64,000 bases of DNA from Agapanthus africanus (Eukaryota > Streptophyta > Magnoliopsida > Asparagales > Amaryllidaceae). Of the stretch, positions 35,895-46,721 are shown piece by piece. Below the pieces are notes generated by a model, which worked only from the letters and a program-made list of their open reading frames with translations, had not been told where the DNA came from and did not search any database. The stretch covers positions 134,993,988-135,057,987 of the forward strand of contig JASDDO010000001.1 of assembly GCA_030015575.1 (NCBI GenBank), given 5' to 3'. A program made the translations under genes and the position numbers. Position 1 is the first letter of the stretch. Every line of letters starts with the position of its first letter.

Positions 35895-37763
35895 TTACTG
35901 AAAACTGGTAGGGTCATCATCATCTATGATGCAGTCATCTCTATTACCATCAATGAGAAAACCGTAGTATCTCTCCAGCGGGTGAGAAGTCCTACCAGAT
36001 CTACGGAGTGGCTGGGGTTCATAAGTTTCTGTTGCAATATCAAGTTCAACCAAGTCTTCATTTGTAACTTGTGTTTCTAGAACATCTTCTAGATCTACCA
36101 CATTGCCATCTGTATTATTTGGAAAAATCTCATTTTCTAAAAATGTGGCATGTTGAGAAACAAACACCTTTTGTTCCTCTTTGTAGTAGAACAGATATCC
36201 AAACGAATGTTTTGGATATCCCACAAATATACATTTGACTGATCGTGTCTCGAGTTTGTCTGGATTCTGCTTTTTAACAAAAGCCGGACAACTCCAAATC
36301 TTAACTCGTTTAAGAGATGGTATCTTCCCATACCATATCTCATATGGAGTGGTAGACACAGTCATGGTTGGAACTTTGTTCAACAGTAAAGCCGCAGTCT
36401 TCAATGCATGCCCCCAAAAGGAGAGAGGCAACTCAGTATCACTCATTATGGATCGTACCATATCCAATAGGGTGCGATTCCGCCGCTCTGACACACCGTT
36501 GTGCTGTGGTGTGTAAGGGGGAGTGAGCTGAGAGAGAATCCCATTCTCTTTTAGGAAGTTCGAAAATTCTGTACTAAGATATTCTCCACCACGATCCGAT
36601 CGAAGTATTTTGATGCTCATTCCAGTTTGTTTTTCTACTTCAAGTTTGTACTCCTTGAATTTCTCGAAAGCTTCAGACTTATGCTTTAATAAAAACACAT
36701 GACTGAATCTTGAGAAATCATCAGTAAAAGTTATGAAGTAAGATAAACCGCCTCTCGCATGTGTAGACATTGGTCCACATACATCACTATGTATGAGGCC
36801 GAAGAGCTCTGTAGCTCTTTCTCCGTGTCCAGTAAACGGAGTTTTGGTCATTTTCCCTTTGATACAAGACTGACAAGTCGCATAAGATTTATACTCAAAA
36901 GGATTTAAATATCCATCTTTATGAAGCTTGTTTAGTCTTGTTTCATTAATATGACCAAGTCTACAATGCCAAAGAAAATATTCATTTATATCTGAAAATT
37001 TCCTTTTATTTGTGTGTTGTATGTTGAAAATTGTGTGTTGATTTAAGACGTTTATCCCGTTATTAAGTATACCAGAACCAATCAACTCTTGATTTAGTTT
37101 AATGTTCATAACATTATACTGCAATACAAAATGATATCCTTTATTGTCTAACAAAGAAACGGATATTATATTACAAAGCATGCTAGGTACAAAATAACAC
37201 GGGTTCAAAACCAATATACAACCTGACGGCAACCCTAGGTGATACTCTCCCACTGAAACTGTATGTACATTGGAACCATTTCCAACTTGGAGAGTGTGAT
37301 CACCGGTCTTTAAAACTCTACTATTTTTCAAGCCCTGGACAGAATTGCAGATATGAGAACCCGAACAGGTATCCAATACCCAGGAAGCAGAGTTTATAGA
37401 AAAACAGTTTTCAGCCACAAACACACCTGAAGCAGAAGCATCACCATGCTTCTTTTTGTTGAGATCAGCAATATACATGACACAATTCCGCTTCCAATGC
37501 CCCGTCTTCTTACAATAGAAACATTCTCCTTTTCCTGACTTGTCAACCATGGATTTGTCTCTTCCTTGTGCCTTCTTGATTCCACCTCTCGGTTTGGTGG
37601 ATTTCTTGTTATTCTTTCCCTTGGCCTTGGCTTTTGGGACGGAAGAGGAAGACTGTCCAACAAGCATAGAGGAAGACTTCTCCTTAAGCGTGCTCTCCGC
37701 ATTTCTCAACATATTGAGAAGTTCGGGTAGTGACTTCTCCATGTTATGCATGTTGAAGTTCAC
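35895..37763 (-). pseudogene. Copia B gag C-terminus, protease and integrase (622-codon open frame)
   Basis: The longest open frame in the window. The gag tail begins NMHNMEKSLPELL and holds a CCHC zinc knuckle (C81, C84, H89, C94). The protease site reads WVLDTCSGS: D131 is present, but the Gly of the usual DTG is Cys, which would probably inactivate it. The GAG-pre-integrase HHCC zinc site follows (H266, H271, C297, C300). The integrase core shows D327, D390 and E426, that is DD35E spacing, with the block TPPYTPQHNGVSERRNRTLL. A GKIPSLKRVKIW stretch and an acidic linker (DDCIIDDDD) close the frame. This is not a stand-alone gene: it is the middle of the gag-pol polyprotein, entered from gag through a single-base frameshift near 37770. 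Confidence 0.95.
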
Positions 37764-38266
37764 TATGATGGAGCAAAGGCAGAGGGAAGAGACTGTAGAA
37801 CAATATCAGTATGTTGCTCGTTATCCATTGTCCATCCGATATCCTCAAGCTCTTCAATAAGAGCTATCATCTTCAAAACGTGGTCACCTACTGGTGTGCC
37901 TGCAGCCATCCGCATCTGAAACATCTTTAGAGATGCATCGTATCTCAGGGTCCGAAATTGCTCCCCATACAACTCTTTTGTATGGAGAAAGATGGATTGA
38001 ACATCCATCTGCTCGTGCTGCTTTTGATGTGTATTGTCCATCGATGCAAGCACGAGGAATTTGGAAGTAGTACAGTCAATATCCCACGTTTTGCGGATCT
38101 CTTTATCCGCAACAGAATATTCAGGGCCTGGGGTGGGCGGGGCTGAGGCAGTGAGGACATATGATACTTCATCATATGTGAGAGGAATGTTAATGTTCCT
38201 CAGCCAATCTTTATAGTTCGGTCTGGTAAGCTTATTTTTCTCTAACAGTAGCTTAAGTCCAGTCAT
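37763..38266 (-). pseudogene. Copia B gag N-terminal part
   Basis: The start at 38266 gives MTGLKLLLEKNKLTRPNYKDW, the usual opening of a Ty1/copia capsid protein (LTxxNYxxW type). It continues with TWDIDCTTSKFLVLASMD, KELYGEQFRTLRYDA and VGDHVLKMIALIEELEDIGW. The frame ends at SAFAPS because one base is missing near 37770. In the next frame the family sequence (IVNFN type, then NMHNMEKS) continues at once. Gag forms the virus-like particle and packages RNA. Apart from this frameshift the domain looks complete, unlike in copia D, E and H. Confidence 0.94.
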
Positions 38267-38482
38267 GGTTATCTGCCATTAGGAGGGAGAAAAGAATACA
38301 CACAGCGAAAGCTCTTGCAAAGATCAGATTGCTTATTTATCTTATCTAATCTATTTCTCCCACTGCTTTTATCAAATTTTCCTTCAAACCTTAAAAGGAA
38401 AAAATTAGCCAAGATTAATTACATTCTACAACTTCGCTAACCGTTCAGCCAGGCCAGTGCCGGTATTTCTGAGGGAGGTTCC

Positions 38483-38498
38483 CCGTGCTTTCGCACGG
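38483..38498 (-). promoter_or_regulatory. GNRA-type hairpin in copia B leader
   Basis: In RNA sense CCGTGC-GAAA-GCACGG: six perfect pairs and a GAAA tetraloop, about 220 nt before the gag start. Confidence 0.62.
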
Positions 38499-39546
38499 AC
38501 CTAATTAGAATAAACCTCATTTTCCCATAGCCGTAGCCCGTTGACACCTTTCTAGACACCTAATGGGTTAGCTAATTGTAAAGTGCAAAACTCTCCCGGG
38601 AGCAACTATTGCTCACAGTGGGATCAGGATCCTACTATCACATAGAAGGTATGCAATCTCATTGCAAATTTCAACTCTTGAAACTCCTGATATAGTTTTT
38701 ACCCCTAGCACTCATGACCTTGGCTACAGTCAACATATCATAAGCACTAGTAAAGTTCTACCCGTCATTTCATGATTAATTAGACCCACCCATATGACCC
38801 TTGGCTATGGTCAACATAATCATGTGATTGTCCTAATTAATCGCATCATATGCTGTGTAGGAAGACATCACTTAGCTACCGTACACTACGTCTTGGCTAT
38901 AGTCAACATATGTAGCACGAATACTAAGTACTCTACTTCCTAAAATGACGGAGGGCTGCGAATAGTTTTTAAGAAAACCTTTAACGCTTTGAACTTGATA
39001 TCGTTGTAGAATCCAATGGTTTTTAAAAGGAGTGGCTTAAGCTCCACAATTTGAAAACTTGCTTTTTCATAAAAAGCCGAGTAGGTTTCAAATTTGATTC
39101 TACAACTTCTCTTTAGGTTCCTTTTTGTTTACATTAATCTTATTAATGCAGTCCCATCATTTAAATCCTTAAGCCATTACAGAAAAGAAACGAAAATAGA
39201 ACGTACGCTCATGCTATCCACATTCGCCACAATGTCCCGGTATGTACCGTTAGGTTACTTAACTAATGGCATAGCGGGACGGGACTAGCGCGGATGCAAA
39301 ACATAAGCAACGTTTATTATATATCATATATATAATACATCATTCGTCTCAGTATATAAAGTGATCACATCACAAAATATCAACAGCGGAAGTACATATA
39401 TGAAAATACAGGATATATTAGGAGGTCCGTATTTTGTATTTAGCCAACAATAGAAAATACGGATTCCACGGTCGTGATGAATAGCCAAGCCCACACCCCT
39501 AGACCCCTATGAGAGCGGTAAGTGACCCTACCAATTCTAGAGTTTA

Positions 39547-39580
39547 GGAGACCCAGTCTCGACTCCTCGAGATGGTCTCC
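39547..39580 (-). promoter_or_regulatory. Conserved two-part stem-loop in copia B leader
   Basis: Outer arms GGAGACC (39547-39553) and GGTCTCC (39574-39580); inner arms TCTCGA (39557-39562) and TCGAGA (39567-39572); 4-nt loop. Confidence 0.65.
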
Positions 39581-40564
39581 CACTGAACCCTAGAACTCGG
39601 TCACTTATGCTCCCCTCCTTGAGTCTATCCTAATGCGGAAAAATAAATAATAGACAACAATGGTGACATCATCCTCAACCCGGAAGTGCCCAAATAAAAG
39701 AATATTACATACAAATAATTTTACATGAATGAAAATAAAAACTCTCATCTCACATAAAACCCCCGGCCATTCATTCACGACGATCCTGCACATCATATCT
39801 CAGCAACACATAATATCACATATCATCAACGTAAGTAAGTATACGTACCCAATTGTCGTTGATGTATAGCAACGAAACCAGCGATACACCACACACTACA
39901 CTTACGGTCGCAGAAAAGAAAGTGAAAAACTACAACAATTGGAATCAACACTGCCTTTAGACATCATAAACCCGGAATATCACATATTAAGGATTTCATG
40001 CCTAACGATGGAAATCTTACATTTGGGACTCAACTATGAAAACACCTTTTCAAAAGAAGTCGGGTAATTCAACAAGATTCCCGATTCTACCGAGACCAAA
40101 ATATTAGATTTACACACAACTAATTAATTTTCATAAAACTAATTAGTGTAGATTTCAATTATTGTATCACATTCACGAATACTATGCGATGTTAAACCAT
40201 TCGATTGATTAATCGATTACCCAAAAATTCACAGAGAAGCTCAACACTTGAGCAGTATTAAAAATGCCTAGAATCATGCCCTGGTACCTATGGGTCAACC
40301 GTAGAAGGGCTGACCCGTGCCTCACATATGGCGGCGCAGAACCGCCGCCAAAAGCGCGTTTTGGTCGCGGTTCTGCGGTCATTTGATCGAGTTAGGGTAT
40401 CGTTCTTCCTGAGGGTCCATAGAATTACCTGCACGATTTTTTGAATATTTTTAATGTGAAAAATTCCAACATTTTAAAAAATTTCTAGAGAACAATTTCT
40501 CGGAGCAATCGATGTTCGTTCAAAGTTTTTAACGTCGTCTAGGTTATCCTAAAGTTCTAGCTTG

Positions 40565-40576
40565 GCTCTGATACCA
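40565..40576 (-). other. Primer binding site of copia B
   Basis: Minus strand TGGTATCAGAGC, one base from the 5' LTR. Confidence 0.93.
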
Positions 40577-40577
40577 T

Positions 40578-42606
40578 TGTAGAGATTCTCTAGCACCATC
40601 CTAGGGTTTGGGTTGCATCACACATGCTATAATAAAAATTTAGGGGATGTTAAACAATACCAACTATGAATCGAACTAGAAAAATAATGTAACAACAATA
40701 AGTATCATATACAAAGTTGTGTCTAACACTAAGAGGTAAGTAATACAACCTTTGTAGACCTCCTCTTGTGACTCCTTGGATCGAGTAGGGTTTGAACCGG
40801 TTCGCTAGAATCCTTCCGAGTCCACGATGATCCACCACGAAGTCCCTTTGCTCAAGCTCCTAGCTTCACTTGATCTATGAAGAGGTGAAACAAACTACCT
40901 ACACTAATGGGCTAGACTAGTATTAGATTGGTGATGTGGGTTTGGATCTCACTAAAAAAACTTTTCTTTTTAATTTCTTCTCTCACTTTTGAAAACCTAG
41001 AGAGCTTGAAGGAGAGAGAGGAAGAAGGAGATGGCTTAACTTGACTCAAGTTAGAATAATCATCATATGAAACATAGTCCCAAGTGAATGAAATTATGTC
41101 ATGCTTAACTATGGTTACAAAATATCTAGATATTTTGTGACTTGAGTTTAAGCAAAACCATGGGCAATTTAACCATGGTATTAATCCCATTTTGCTTTTC
41201 TCAAATAATCAAAATATACAAATATGTAACCATGTATGTCTTGCATTGCCACCACTAATGTATCATCAACCATGACACATGTATTCTTGCATGTGTGCAT
41301 CCATATCAACATATACATACACTCATGCATGCATCATTAAGAAATAGGTTTTAATAAATGAGCTAATGGACTTAATATTAAATCAACACTTGATTTAATA
41401 AACCGGTCATATCACATACGACCTGTCCAATAGTAAACGTCCGATTAAAATACGGTATCCAATACACGCATTTAATGGAGCCCTCGCGCATATCCCATAT
41501 GCACCTCATATCTTTTCGCCTGAGCTAGGAGACCCCTTTGTGGGACTCTAAGACTCGTCAATACGCTAGCAGTAGGCAATGATCACATCACATACCCACA
41601 AATCGTCAGTGGCACAAGCTGTACGTAACGGCTCCCAGGTATTGAGCGATCAGAAGAAACACAAGTGAACCTGTCAAAACTCCCGTCGAGCCAACTGGCA
41701 ACACATACCGTACAGTCCGGTCTCTTCATCAATAGTGCTGCATATCAAGTCTAGGGATGGTATCGTCGACCCCATTGACCCAATAAGTTATGACGGTATA
41801 TGGCTCATAACAGTTCAAAAAACTACTGAGAACACTTACTAGTAAATCTCATCAGCCCTGGCCAGAGACTTCCTATTATAGCCAATCGTACATAGCGCAA
41901 CTACAAGACCCAATTAACCCAATAAGTTATGCATATCAAGTCTAGAGACAAAACCCCTCCTATCGCTCATTGCCTTCATGAGCCTCGGGACTGTACCCAG
42001 AATCCACCTATTTACACGACTCAGTAGAGCCATAGTAGGGTGGAGATCAAAGTACAGTGGAAGGACACACAAGACTTTATGACGATCTTGGGTCTACAGA
42101 CTAACCTGTACCAGTGTCACCTGAGAACTGCTATCCGACGATAGATATAATACCACATAGGAGTTCTCGGCGAGTCCGTTCAGTGTACCCAGTCTCACTG
42201 AGCACCCGTATACGGTCTTTGGTGTCACCACACCAATGGATATGGGATCATCCATCGCCCATCATATGGGACAAGTAATGTATACGCTAGTCTACTATGG
42301 AAATATCAATGCCCCGTCTCGATACACCTACGACTAGGAACATTTTAAGGATATGCTTGTAAACTACACATGTCCCACTAGTATGATCCGCATCATAATC
42401 TTAGTAGTCAAGCAAATATCCTAAGGGCTTTATCAACTTGTACCAAACGAATAAGAAGCATGATCAAATGACCATGTCAAGATAAAGTACAACCAGATAG
42501 CATACTATCTTGTCGAGCAAGAATGTCCCCTGAATACACACACACACACACATACCGGTACATACACTATCATATAATGGCCTCTAGGGCATACATATAT
42601 CCAACA
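40578..42606 (-). repeat. 5' LTR of copia B (2029 bp)
   Basis: Starts TGTAGAGATTCTC and ends TATCCAACA in window orientation. It carries one dyad (41377-41399) and an (AC)n run at the TATA position. About 5-6% different from 27822 onward by eye. Around 41900 a short stretch is rearranged (a repeat of AATAAGTTATGCATATCAAG). Confidence 0.93.
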
Positions 42607-43669
42607 GTTATGTCCAGCTAGTACCGCTGACGGCTTGTGGGTGACTGATATGATCATCACCTACTGCCGGCATATTGACGAGTCTTTAGAGTCCTACACA
42701 GAGGTTTCCTGGCTCAAGCGAAACGAAGTAGGGCACATATATGATATGTGCGGGACCGAGATTGATACTTGTATGTGATGCAGTATTCTAATCTCACGAT
42801 ATATGTTATATGTGATATAACCGGATTATTGAATCAAGTGTTGATTCAATAATTTGTTATATGTATATTTGATGTACATGTAAATGATATTAGTCGGCTG
42901 TATGTGATATAGCCGGGTTATTAAATCAAGTGGTGAGTTAATAATTTAATATATAATTATATATTTGATATATTAATATATATTAACTAATATTAGCTCA
43001 CTTAAGAATCTATTTTATCTAAATACATAAATATATATGTGATATGTATTAATGTGTTTATTTTTGTGTCATGCTAGATGATACATTGGACTTGGGTGTA
43101 TGAGACTCATACCCAACTAAAGATAATTTGGGTGATTAATTATTAAGAGATAAATCAAAATTAGTTGGAAATTGGCATGGTTTAAGATGCTTGTGGAAGC
43201 ATGTAGAAATCTTGACTTAGTCCACTAATTTTGTTTTACTTTAGATATTTATTAACCTAACCATTATCTTTAGCCATGGTTAAGTCTCTACAAGAGATTA
43301 TATGAGATATTTTCTCACCCATGGTTCATCACTTGATAACTTGAGCTTCTTCTTCATCTCCTTTTTTCTGTCTAGCTTTCTAGTGAGGTGAAAATGAAAA
43401 AGAGAAAAATAATTCTAAAGTGAGCAAAATTCCTACTTCATCAATTTATACCAAACTAGACATTTAGTATAGGTTGTTTGCTTCACTAATCCATCAATTA
43501 GTGGAGAGGTAGCTTGAGTTAGAGATCTATCGACGTAGATCATCTTCGGCCTAGAAGATCCTTGAGCAAGCTCGTGCCTTTCGTCTAGTGGAGCCTAAGG
43601 AGAGTCCGGGACATCACTAGTTGGAGCAAAGGGACTACTACACGGAGCTTTAGAAGTTAAGGACTGGTC
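42607..43669 (+). repeat. 3' LTR of copia A, second part
   Basis: It resumes with GTTAT, the right copy of B's target duplication, and aligns with the reverse complement of the E and D LTRs. A dyad lies at 42828-42850 (ATTGAATCAA, GTG, TTGATTCAAT) and a decayed one at 42920-42942. It stops at GGACTGGTC where copia D begins. Its last few hundred bases must lie beyond D/H, outside the window. Confidence 0.88.
42828..42850 (+). promoter_or_regulatory. Dyad with 3-nt loop in copia A LTR
   Basis: Perfect 10-bp arms ATTGAATCAA/TTGATTCAAT. The pair differs from the B and D arms on both sides, so pairing is maintained. Confidence 0.6.
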
Positions 43670-44714
43670 TGTTGGGATTTCCTCAGCACCTAGCCTAGGG
43701 TTTGCAAGCATCAAGCATGCCACAACAATAATTTTAGGGGTTGCTAAGCAAACATCCAAGGAATCATACTAGAAAACTAGGGTAACAAAACATGTAATCA
43801 AACATTACATAAGAAATGAATAAGAAATACAACCTTTGTAGATCGGTCCTTCACTTCTAAAGCTTCGTGTAGTCGTCCCTTCGCTCCAAGCATCGATTTC
43901 CCGGACTCAAGTTGGACTCCACAAAGCGTAGTGATCAAGCATGCTTGAAGACTTCGAGGCCAAAAATGATCTATGTCGAGGGAACTCAAGCACAAGCTAC
44001 CTCTTCACAAAGTGATGAACTTTGTGAAGCAAACACCCTAAACTAAATGGCAAGTAGTAGAAGATGATGGAGTAGGAATTTTTCTCACTTTGGATTTGAT
44101 TTTCTCACATGGATTCTTCATCTACTAAAACCCTAGAGAGCTTGAGAGATGAAGAAGAAGATGAAGATGAGAACAACAAAGGAATGAGAATGAGGTTAGA
44201 TTTGCAACCATGGTGAGTTAGTATCATACACTTAACCATTGTAGAGACTTAACAATGGGTTATGATAAGTGATTGGGTTTATAAATATCTTTAATAAAAA
44301 AAAGAGTGGACTAAGTCAATGAAGCTTTACAAGTGTCTACAAGCTTCAAGCCATGACTTAATCTCCACTAATTTGAATTACTAAATATAAATAAAACCCT
44401 AATTCTTATCATGGTCATGGTATGAGTCCTACACACACAAGTTGCATATATAACCTTGCATGATACATAATATATATCACATATATAAAATGCATACATA
44501 AGTGAGAAAAAGAAAAGGTCAAGTGAGCAATATTGGTTAATGTAAATTCATATATCAAATATATATAATTATACATTAAATCATTAAATCAACACTTGAT
44601 TTAAAGATTCGGCTATATTACATATAACCGACTAATATTAAATGCAACAATTTATCGAATCAACACTTGATTCGATAACCCGGCTATATCACATATAACC
44701 GACCTATGTCACAT
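43670..44714 (-). repeat. Left LTR of copia D, truncated
   Basis: Starts TGTTGGGATTTCC like 48345 onward, and is cut after GTCACAT where internal sequence (TATATCCTTC) follows. The missing half corresponds to 49389-50525 of the intact LTR. It still holds both dyads (44583-44605 and 44654-44676). Confidence 0.9.
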
Positions 44715-45187
44715 TATATCCTTCTTTACTAAATAAAGAGACTGATACGATGTTGTATATCAGGTTCGGTATCTAATAACATTCGTTCAGAGTCAATGTA
44801 TTTGGTAATACAAGGTGATAACTGCTAACTGATTTCGCTGCAACATTTGAACCAATCTCTATACTTAGAGACATATCACCCTATTCTCAGTTCTCTACCT
44901 ATCTGTAGCCCATGTAATAGATTACATATGTAGGATCCTGATCCAGTATCTCATACCCAGGACGTAGAGGATACTGAGAAACATTTCTCGGTAATGAACA
45001 CACCCGAAGAAGATACATTAACATGTACTTTCTTCATTTGGGCGGCACGGGAATCCTGGTAATCCTGTATTTCCTGCTCGATCTTATAACAATTATAAGT
45101 TGGAGCGGGACCAACGTTCTTCAGTTCAGTATAATAAGCGGGTTCGGTCAATACATCCATATTATTATCTTGATTAAGGCGTGACAT
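44715..45187 (-). pseudogene. Gag stub and protease start of copia D
   Basis: Starting with ATG at 45187 the frame gives MSRLNQDNNMDVLTEPAYY, which aligns with the first 25 residues of B gag. After about 30 further residues it joins SSSGVFITEKCFSVSSTSWV, which in B lies just before the protease Asp. Some 250 gag residues, including the CCHC knuckle, are therefore missing within an open frame. A TGA replaces the codon after SSTSWV, followed out of reach by DTGSGS. The rest of this segment is an unread protease/pre-integrase remnant. Copia H has the same deletion and the same TGA. Confidence 0.88.
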
Positions 45188-45399
45188 GGTCGCTACCTTG
45201 AGAGAGAGAAAAGAAAACACTCTGCGTGTGCTCTTGTAAGATTAGATTGGTTATATATTTATCTAATCAGGATGGCTCCCACTGTTTTTATCAAATCTTC
45301 CTTCAAACCCTAAAAGGAAAAACTAGCCGGGATTAATTACACCCTACAAGTTTGCCAATCTTTCATCCAGGCCAGTGCCGGTACTTTAAGTGAGGTTCC

Positions 45400-45415
45400 C
45401 CGTGCTTTCGCACAA
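45400..45415 (-). promoter_or_regulatory. GNRA-type hairpin in copia D leader
   Basis: In RNA sense TTGTGC-GAAA-GCACGG: four Watson-Crick pairs plus two G-U pairs, with the GAAA loop kept. Confidence 0.5.
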
Positions 45416-46687
45416 ACCTAATTAAAATAAACCTCGTTTTCCCAGGGGCGTAATCCCGTTGACACCTTTCTAGACACCTACTTGATCGGCTAATTGTAAA
45501 GTGCAAAACTCTCCCGGGAGTAACAATTACTCGCAGTGGGTATCGGGATCCAGCTATCTCATAGAAGGTATGCAATCTCATTGCAAATTTCAACACTTGA
45601 AATTCCCGATAATGGTTTTTACCCCTAGTACTTATGACCTTGGCTATGGTCAACATATCATAAGTCCTAGTCAAGTTCTACCCGTCATTTCTTGATTAAT
45701 TAGACCCAGCCACATGACCCTCGGCTATGGTCGACATAATCATGCGACTGTCTTAACTAATCACATCATATGCTTTATAGGAAGACATCACTTAGCTACT
45801 GTACACTACGCCTCGACTATGGTCGACATACGCAACACGAATACTAAGTACTCTACTTCCTAAAATGACGGAGGGTTGCGGATGGTTTTTAAGAAAACCT
45901 TTAACGCTTTGAACTTGAAATCGTTGCAAAATCAAAATAATTTAAAATGGAGTGTTTTTTAGGCTTTTACTAGTTTCGCTAAAGATGTCACTCCGGGTGA
46001 AGGGATCTCAGCTCTTTCCTCATCGAATGAGGTGTAGGATATTCACAATACCACTGTGCAAAGCAAGAACTAGAAAAGCAATCAAAAGATGAAACCGAGG
46101 GTTGTAGCATCTGCCAGTTCTTGCTAAAGAGGTCACTCCCGGTGAAGGGATCTCGGCTCTTTCTTTATCGAATAAGGTGCTGGATATTCTACAAGGAATA
46201 CCGCTATGCAAAGCAATAAATAGAGCTGCCAATTTTAGAAAATTCGATTTCACAACATCTTCAGGTTTATTTTTCTTTCATTAATCTCATTAATGAAGGT
46301 CCCATCATATAAGTTACCTGAACATCACAGATAAATACAACATACGCTTATGCCATTCGCATTCGCCTCGAAATCTCACCATGCAACGTTAGGTTAGGTA
46401 ACTAACGGCAGGGCGGGGTAGGGCTAGCGCGGGTGAAAAACATAAGTAACGTCTATAATATATCATATATATTATAATGTAAAGTATCTATTTCAGAATA
46501 TAAAATGATCACATCACAGAAATCAGCAACAGAAGACAACATATGAAATATTGGATATACTAGGATGTCCGTATTTTGTATTTAGCCAACAATAGAAAAT
46601 ACGGATTCCACGTTCGTGATGAATAACCAAACCCACATCCCTAGACCCCTACGAGAGCGGCAAGCAACCCTGCCAATTCCAGGGTTA

Positions 46688-46721
46688 GGAGACCCGGTCT
46701 CGACTCCTCGAGATGGTCTCC
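46688..46721 (-). promoter_or_regulatory. Conserved two-part stem-loop in copia D leader
   Basis: Outer arms 46688-46694 and 46715-46721; inner arms TCTCGA (46698-46703) and TCGAGA (46708-46713). Confidence 0.65.

Larger units (their letters stand above)
38267..40564 (-). other. Non-coding leader of copia B (2.3 kb)
   Basis: It lies between primer site and gag start and contains no credible gene. It has the GNRA-type hairpin (38483-38498), the two-part stem-loop (39547-39580), the shared module (about 40150-40450) and an 11-bp GC-rich inverted repeat (arms 40335-40345 and 40367-40377). A short motif resembling TTGGCTATGGTCAACATA recurs three times at about 38711-38925. It lacks the leader duplication of copia D and E. 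Confidence 0.8.
27822..42606 (-). mobile_element. Copia B: near-complete autonomous-type copia
   Basis: In minus orientation: 5' LTR (40578-42606), primer site, 2.3-kb leader, gag, protease, integrase, RT, RNase H, polypurine tract, and 3' LTR (27822-34323, itself split by solo LTR C). The gag-pol has one frameshift and three nonsense changes only. The LTRs differ by roughly 5-6% in the first 390 bp, so B is older than E or the LARD, yet far better preserved in coding sequence. Target duplication: ATTAC on the left, GTTAT on the right, both derivable from GTTAC by one CpG transition. Confidence 0.94.
13689..43669 (+). mobile_element. Copia A: truncated plus-strand copia, host of later insertions
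   Basis: Only the part from mid reverse transcriptase through RNase H, polypurine tract and most of the 3' LTR survives. The 5' LTR, leader, gag, protease and integrase are absent and tandem arrays abut the break. It is cut at three places: by a LARD (13930-25601) in RT, by copia B (27822-42606) in the 3' LTR, and by copia D at 43670, also in the LTR. It is the oldest layer visible, apart possibly from the arrays. Confidence 0.9.
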
